This document shows positions 58,043 through 64,000 of a stretch of DNA of 64,000 nt, piece by piece (positions within the stretch are counted from its first letter, which is position 1; the number at the start of each line of letters is the position of its first letter). Source of the DNA: Pachypanchax playfairii (lineage: Eukaryota; Chordata; Actinopteri; Cyprinodontiformes; Aplocheilidae); NCBI GenBank assembly GCA_006937955.1, contig SSNP01000019.1, positions 4,905,068 to 4,969,067 of the forward strand. Direction: 5' to 3'. The notes under the pieces are model-generated. The model was not told the DNA's origin. It ran no database searches and saw only the letters and a list, made by a program, of their open reading frames with translations. The position numbers and the translations under genes were made by a program.

Positions 58043-59609
58043 GTGAGTGAAAGCATGTGACACCGGACCGCGTTTCACCGAACCGGTAATTAACAAGCGG
58101 AGAAAGTATGAACATCCTACAAAACCTTATTAAACCAGGTGTTAAGATGTTTGTGACGTGTTAACTAACAGGTAAACTGTCATGGCGGTTGTTTTTGGTG
58201 GTTTAGCCCAGTGGTTAGCCTGATGTGATGCTAACCGGCAGGTGTGCTTTGATCTCAGGTTAAACGTGTTTAAATTTTTACATTTAACCTGGAAAAAGTT
58301 TAAAAAGTTCAGTTGATTAAACTCTGCAAGAGAAATAATCATAAACTATTTGTGTCTGTTTGATTTAAATGTGTTAGACTGTCATAATAATATTAAAAAT
58401 AAGATAAACAAATATCTGAAGACACTTAAATACTCAGTATTGATGTTAATTTGTAAAGTTACATCTTTATTCAGGACTGTTTGTATTTAAGAATTAACAG
58501 TTTTATTATGCAGATGCTAAAAATAGACTTTGTCACTGCATGTTTCCATGAGCAGGTCCAACCCCTCCAGAACCAGGTCTATTTGATCCAGGATGTTACA
58601 CACAAGGGATTTGTTGTTGTTTACAGACAGACATGTAATGATAAATCAACATTGTACACAAACAGCAGCAAAATCTACTATAAATGTGTCTGGTGTTTGA
58701 AGCCTGATACATTCAGATAATTTAATATAATTATTTCCACGAGAGAATCAACTCTGACTAATAATGGAGCTCCAGTTATCATCATTGGTTAGTTGTGCTG
58801 TTTACCAGCTAACTAAGTTAACTAGGTTTATTGATATTTAATTTCAAAACTAATCAATGAAGTTCCAGCTGTCTTGTTTAAAGATAAACTTCATCAGGCT
58901 GCTGAAGAAAAATTCATGTATTCGACCTCTTTGTTTTGGAGTTAACCAGGTAAACATTATTTCAATGTCATGTCAATCAGATTTTGGGTTTCCCTGAAAC
59001 TTGAAATTCAGTGTTCAAAAAAAGGATGTGGACCCAGAATCCAGACGGTCTCTGAGGTGTTTTAAACAAGGCAAGTCTAGCTTGTTTGTTTGAATGAAAC
59101 ACATGCTAATTACTTTGACAATTGCAAAGTATTAAACTCAGTTATAAAACTATATCTTAGATCTATGTGCCAGTGGTGACTTGTTCAGGCTATTTTGAAA
59201 TAATCCCATGAAATTAGGCTAAAAGTCCAATTTGACTTGATTCTGTATATTAAAATCATCAAACTTAAAGACATTAAGGCCTTTACATCCTCATTAATCA
59301 TAGTGATATTTACCTGATAATTATTTTACATCTTGTAAACTGAAACTTCTGCATCAGGTCTACTGTCTAACCCTCAACTAAGAAAACTGACTTATCGCTG
59401 CTATAAATTTTTATTCGGGGGAAAATTCAAATCATCTTAAAAAAGGATTTTTATATCTAATTAAGTGTTAAAACACGGTTACATCCAAGTTTCTCATAGA
59501 TCAGAGTCTGAATCTGCTCTGTTTAAATATATCTGTGTGAGTTAGTATAAGCTGTTAATTCTTCGTCCTTGTCTGTGTTTTTAACATCTGTTTTAAAGTG
59601 TTTGGAGGA
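58043..59609. other. Presumed btbd18 first intron, no coding sequence seen
   Basis: 1.5 kb of AT-rich DNA without recognisable features. Confidence 0.4.
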
Positions 59610-62600
59610 ATGTGGTGCTACCAGAGACCGGGCTATGAAGCCCTCCTCCTGACTGAGCTGCAGAGACAGCAGCAGTGCAGCCAGTTCTGTGACACTCTGC
59701 TCAAAGCAGAAGGTAATAACACACTCATAAACCAGTAACATGACTTAACTCTTACTTACCTGTGTGCACCGTGTCTTGCAGGTGTTTCTGTACCAGCACA
59801 CAGCTGCGTTCTATCTGCTATCAGTCCTCACATCTCCTCTGCTCTGTCCTCCACACCGTCACCCCCCACAGGACAGAGCCGTCACCTGGAGTTTCGGGCT
59901 CTGGGCGCCTGCACGCTGCTCCACTTGGTGAGGCTTCTGTACTCTGGAGAAATGGAGGGAGAAGGAGAAAACGAGAAGCAGCAAGCGATTTTTGCTGCAG
60001 CTAAGCTGGGCATCAACGGGCTGGTGGAGGTGACGAAAGGTAAAAGCCGAGGAAAAGGAGGAGGAGCGAATCAGTATGTGGATGTGGGGGTCCAAACAGA
60101 AGAACGTGAGGAGGGACAGAGCAGGTGGAGGAGGGAGGTGAGGGATGGGAGCATCTGTCTGTGGAAAGAGACGCTGTCAGGTGGTGAAAGAGACATGTGG
60201 ACTCAAACGGAAGAGATGAACTCATTCCCTCCTGCGGAGTCAGCAGCCTCCTTTCAGACCATCGATATGAGTGTTCTGCAGAGTTCAGGACAGACGGACT
60301 CTCATCCGTTTGTCCCCATCACGCTCATCTACCCTCCAAACGGACTTCAAACAGTCCAAGTTTCCTCTGATGTTCCAGCTTTTGTGCAGGAAACAGCTGG
60401 AAGCACATCTGTAGCTGATTTGGCTGCACCGTACACCTCCGTGTCTTCTGTCCTTCCTCAGTATTCCAGACAGACAGAACCTTCGAGCTGCTGGTCTGGT
60501 CCTCATGCAGGATCAGGAGGAGATCTCACAGCAGCTGAGGACTGGGAGGACGGATGGATCGAGCAGTTTGAGGGCAACATCACCGGATTCATCAATTACT
60601 TCCTGAATTCAGAAAACAAGCAAGGCGCCTGCCGGGGGAGAGCAGCGAGGAGGCAACGGGGGGCGAGGAGAGCCAGAACGGGACAGCAAAGAACCAGGAG
60701 ACCCCGGGGGAGACTACCAGGGAGGGGCCACAGGGGGTTTACACAGATAGTGGACGTGCAGGAGATTGGTGTGGGCAATCTGCAGAAGATGTTCCTGCAC
60801 AGATGGGGGATGAAGACACCCAGGACGGGTCGGGGTGGAGGAGCTGTGGGCCGGAAGCTGAGCATGAAGGCCAGAGAAGCTCCTCAGCCAGGCAGGAGGT
60901 GTCCGAGGAGGCGAGGACGTGGCAGTGCGTTGGAGGTCAGCCAGAGCGGGGACAGGCAGCAGTGTGGTGAGGGACGGGGAAGAAACACCCGACGTGGACA
61001 GAAAAACCCTCCGAAGCAGATTAATCAGGTGAGTAACGTCCTCGAACCCAAAATCAGTTTGTGAGAAATGATCATGTTGAGAAAAAAAAATGTTTCAGAT
61101 TTAATAAAGTACTGCAGTAATAGTAAATTTTAATTTATTTTAACCTTTTGTTTAGCTCGTAGTTCTGGAATAACGACACCAGTTTTATATTAAATATCTC
61201 AATTTCAGGCACAAAAAACTCCAGTTTCCTTTTCTGTTCCACTCAAACAGTTCTACAGTGGTCCCCCTTTACCCACCTCCAATCCTTCCCTCCCTCCATC
61301 TCTGTCTCATAACCTGCTCTCACCTGCTTCCTCCTACGCGTCTCCAGCATCATCTCTCTATCACACCACCCGCCTCCCTCCTCCGGCCCCGCCTCCTCCT
61401 GAGGACCAGTCCAACCACATCAATCGTTTCCTGGAGGAATTCGTGATGGGACTTAATATTTTACCAGAAAACAGTAACGGAGCTGCACATTCAGATCAAC
61501 CAGCCAACAGCGCGTCCAGCTCGTCTGAGGACCAACAACAGGTCCAGGTTCCTGACAGCGAGGCGCTGGTCCTGCAGTGTGAGGGGGAGCTGAACAGCGT
61601 CCTGGAGAACTTCCTTCAGTCGTTTGAGCAGCATGTAGAACTCTGTAACACCACGGAGGCTGAGAGGGGTTCCTCAGAGAACAACCAGCACACGGTTCAG
61701 CTGCAGCACAAACACACGCCAAGACCAGTCAGTAGCTCTGAAACATCTGAACCACACGAAGCGTCTTCCTCTAAACACGCCCAGAACCATGAGGGAAGAA
61801 CCAGGAAGGGGAAAAGAAGAAGAGCAAAACAATATCTGTTTTCATTTGAGAAGATGAGGACGAAGAAGTCAGTGGACAATAACCAGAAAGACCAGCAGTT
61901 ACAGCGAGTCCCGGTGGTGAAACTCCAGCGGGATTGTTTGCTGCCAGCCAACGTGATGCTGCAGGAATCAAAGTCCCCGAGTCTGGAAGATGAGGTGACG
62001 AACTACCAGGTCAACAAAATGTTTCCCAGTATGACAAACTTTAAAGAGACAGCACTCTGTGTTTTCTACATTTATTTGTGGGATTTGAGAGTTTCAACTG
62101 TTTTTATTTCTTCTTGTCTGTTTATATATATTTAATTATAGAGACCTTCAGAAACCAAGACGGGTGTGTCATCAGCAAAGAAGGAATTTCTTGAAACGAA
62201 GAGATACCCAATCAGGAGCCGGATTAGAGCAGCACAAATTACGGTGAGGATAAACTTTTTATGTGTGTCCTATATCATAATAAATAATATAAGAAACGCC
62301 ACCCTGCAGTGTTTACATGATCAGAACATGCTAACAGGACAGGAAGTGATCGATCAGCTGTTTTTCAGTCCTGATTTAAACTGTTTTAGGTTAAAGATCA
62401 GATGGATTTCCAGCAGCAACAGGAGGAATCTATTAATAAAAATAACTTCATTTACTTTTCAGGACTTTGTAGACCTCCTCGTGGAGCCTCTGTCAAACAG
62501 ACGCATCAGGAAGAAGACCCAGAGTTCAGCGGTCCAGGCTGTGGATTCACGTCAACAACAGTCAGAACGACACCGGGGAGATTTAACAGTTCAGACATGT

Positions 62601-63197
62601 GCTGCGAGGGGAAACAAGAGGGGAGCTGAATCTGATGAGGGAACAATTCAGGATCCTGCTCCCAATAAGAGGATTCAGTTAGACCAGCTTACAGCCTCTG
62701 AATCTGAAGAATACGATCCTCCTGCGATGAGTACGAAGCAGAGGGCGCTGATCGACCTGGAAACCATCTCACTGGCTAGTTTACTAGATTTTTTTCAAGA
62801 AACTGCACAAGAGAAAGAACCGAATGGTGAAACGGAGGAACGTTCAGCAGGGGAAGAGATGAAGAACAGGGATTACGAGATGGTTTATGTGGACGGAGAT
62901 GAAGAGACTCTGAGACCAGAAAGACCCCCTAACTGTTTGTCACATGCAGCTGAAGGGGCGTGTTCTGTTCCACCTTCTCATCCTGCCAATCAGATCCATC
63001 TAAACAGGACTGGAAAATGTGAAGAAGACACAGATGAGGACATCGACGTGATCGGAGGTTCGAGTCCGGTTCCCGATCCGGTGGTCATCTCGTGGACAGA
63101 GTCCTCAGACGGGGAGGAAGGAGGAGACGAGGAAGTTGATGTTGTTGGAGAAAAACACGAACCACTCGTCACTGCTGTGAGTAACGATCCAGACTGA
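59610..63197 (+). CDS. btbd18: BTB domain-containing protein 18
   Basis: Exons are 59610-59712, 59782-61028, 61209-62009, 62142-62243 and 62463-63197 (103, 1247, 801, 102 and 735 nt), for 995 residues in a consistent frame. The donor after 62009 (GTCAAC) is weak. The BTB/POZ domain covers about residues 15-120: CSQFCDTLLKAEG, VPAHSCVLSAISPHISSAL, LEFRALGACTLLHLVRLLYSGEM. These align with human BTBD18 (SDVFCDVLLQAEG, VPAHCCILSACSPFF, DFLYTSEM). The middle is disordered, with an Arg-rich patch at about 317-345 (RRPRGRLPGRGHRG, AT-hook-like), and the end is acidic with IDVIGG and VDVVGE motifs. In mouse, BTBD18 is a nuclear factor for pachytene piRNA-precursor transcription in the male germ line; a similar role here is inference. 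It is longer than the human protein (712 aa from memory). Confidence 0.85.
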
Positions 63198-63620
63198 GAT
63201 GCTCTACTTCCTGTTTTCTATTCTTCATTTTATTTACTTTATCAACCCTCCCAGAAACAAACAAACAAACAAAAGCAAAAGTCATTATAAGGATGGATTT
63301 ATTGAAATGTTTGTCTTCTGTCTTCTCGAGGGATTTTTGTTAAGATTATTGAATTTCTATCTGTTTGTAGCTGTTCGGCTGTTTGTTTTAACTGTGAACC
63401 GAAGAGTTTGGGGAGTTTTAACACTATAAACAAATCCAGTGTTGTAACATTCAAACAAATCAGGAGTGTTTTATTAGTTTGACACACGACTAATTGTTTT
63501 GTTCTAACTGTGACTGATAATATCAGCCTGACGTGTTGGTTTTCGTTGTTTTTATCGTGTTTGGCAAACGTTCGCTGTTTCTATAATATGTTGAGAATAA
63601 AGATTTTGTTATTTTGTTGT
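63198..63620 (+). other. btbd18: btbd18 3' untranslated region
   Basis: Ends near the poly(A) signal AATAAA at 63596-63601, followed by a T/G-rich stretch (TTTTGTTATTTTGTTGTG). Confidence 0.6.
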
Positions 63621-64000
63621 GACTCCTCTTTACATGCGCGTCAGAGACGGGTGATAAAACCTCAAATTATAGCATGACATCTCAGAGAAATTTATCATGA
63701 TGATTTTATAAAGAAGGAAAAATAAAAGTATTTTATTTGTGACTGCAGATTGCAGGTAGGAGCATTTGTTCATGTGAACATTTTCCACTGCACTTATCAG
63801 TCATAACTTACAAATACTGATATTATTTATACTGTGGAAAAACAAATGAACATTTTATTGTAGGAGAAAGAAGTGGACATCTCTTGATGCATATGCTCAT
63901 TTTAAAATTATTTGATCACTGTGATGACATTGGAAATTTGAAAAAAACAAGAATACCTGAAGAGAAAATGAGTTTATTAGTCATCAACCTATGAATCGAC
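63621..64000. other. End of window, nothing recognised
   Basis: AT-rich DNA, no coding sequence or repeat I can name. Confidence 0.4.

Noticed and set aside
1..64000. Bacterial-type features (operons, CRISPR arrays, riboswitches), rRNA and tRNA genes
   Set aside because: The window is vertebrate genomic DNA with spliced genes. I saw no spaced direct-repeat array and no tRNA or rRNA sequence.

Overview
The window is vertebrate DNA, almost certainly from a teleost fish. Genes have short GT-AG introns, and the DNA between them carries Tc1-like transposon remnants, small terminal-inverted-repeat elements and short repeat motifs common in teleosts. Three genes are recognisable as smtnl1, ctnnd1 and btbd18, whose human counterparts lie close together on chromosome 11q12. 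Codon use and gene density give no safe species call.

Bases 1-26,300 hold a tandem array of seven related four-exon genes, called A-G here (A and D on the minus strand; B, C, E, F and G on the plus strand). Each encodes a small secreted protein of 280-305 residues: an N-terminal signal peptide, a Gly/Ala/Pro/Val-rich middle part (exon 3) and a Pro/Tyr/Gly-rich C-terminal half (exon 4) with a YPYPLPYPFPYP tract. The mature proteins contain no cysteine. I do not recognise the family. All copies share the same exon lengths and phases and a fixed promoter layout (CAGCTGTGTG, inverted CCAAT, TATA, ATG). Copy E is broken by an 8-bp deletion. B and D lie in the arms of a 3.2-kb inverted duplication around C. 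Three single Ns, one 10-N gap and two near-identical direct duplications suggest assembly trouble in the array.

From 26,300 to 38,000 come a stretch with no gene seen, smtnl1 (five coding exons, acidic/basic low-complexity N-terminus, calponin-homology domain, charged tail), repeats, and a four-exon gene for a protein with four C2H2 zinc fingers.

From 38,000 to 54,250 lies ctnnd1 (p120-catenin): two probable 5' untranslated exons and 19 coding exons, 908 codons in one continuous frame, including an 18-nt microexon that matches the alternative exon C of mammalian p120.

From 54,250 to the end: three CTCF-like motifs, all in the same orientation, span 52.5-57.9 kb; a single-exon gene for an unrecognised 133-residue single-pass membrane protein; and btbd18 (five coding exons, 995 residues, N-terminal BTB domain, basic middle region, acidic SIM-like C-terminus). 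The array genes probably act together as one extracellular product family. The flanking genes are a conserved neighbourhood with no visible functional link to the array.
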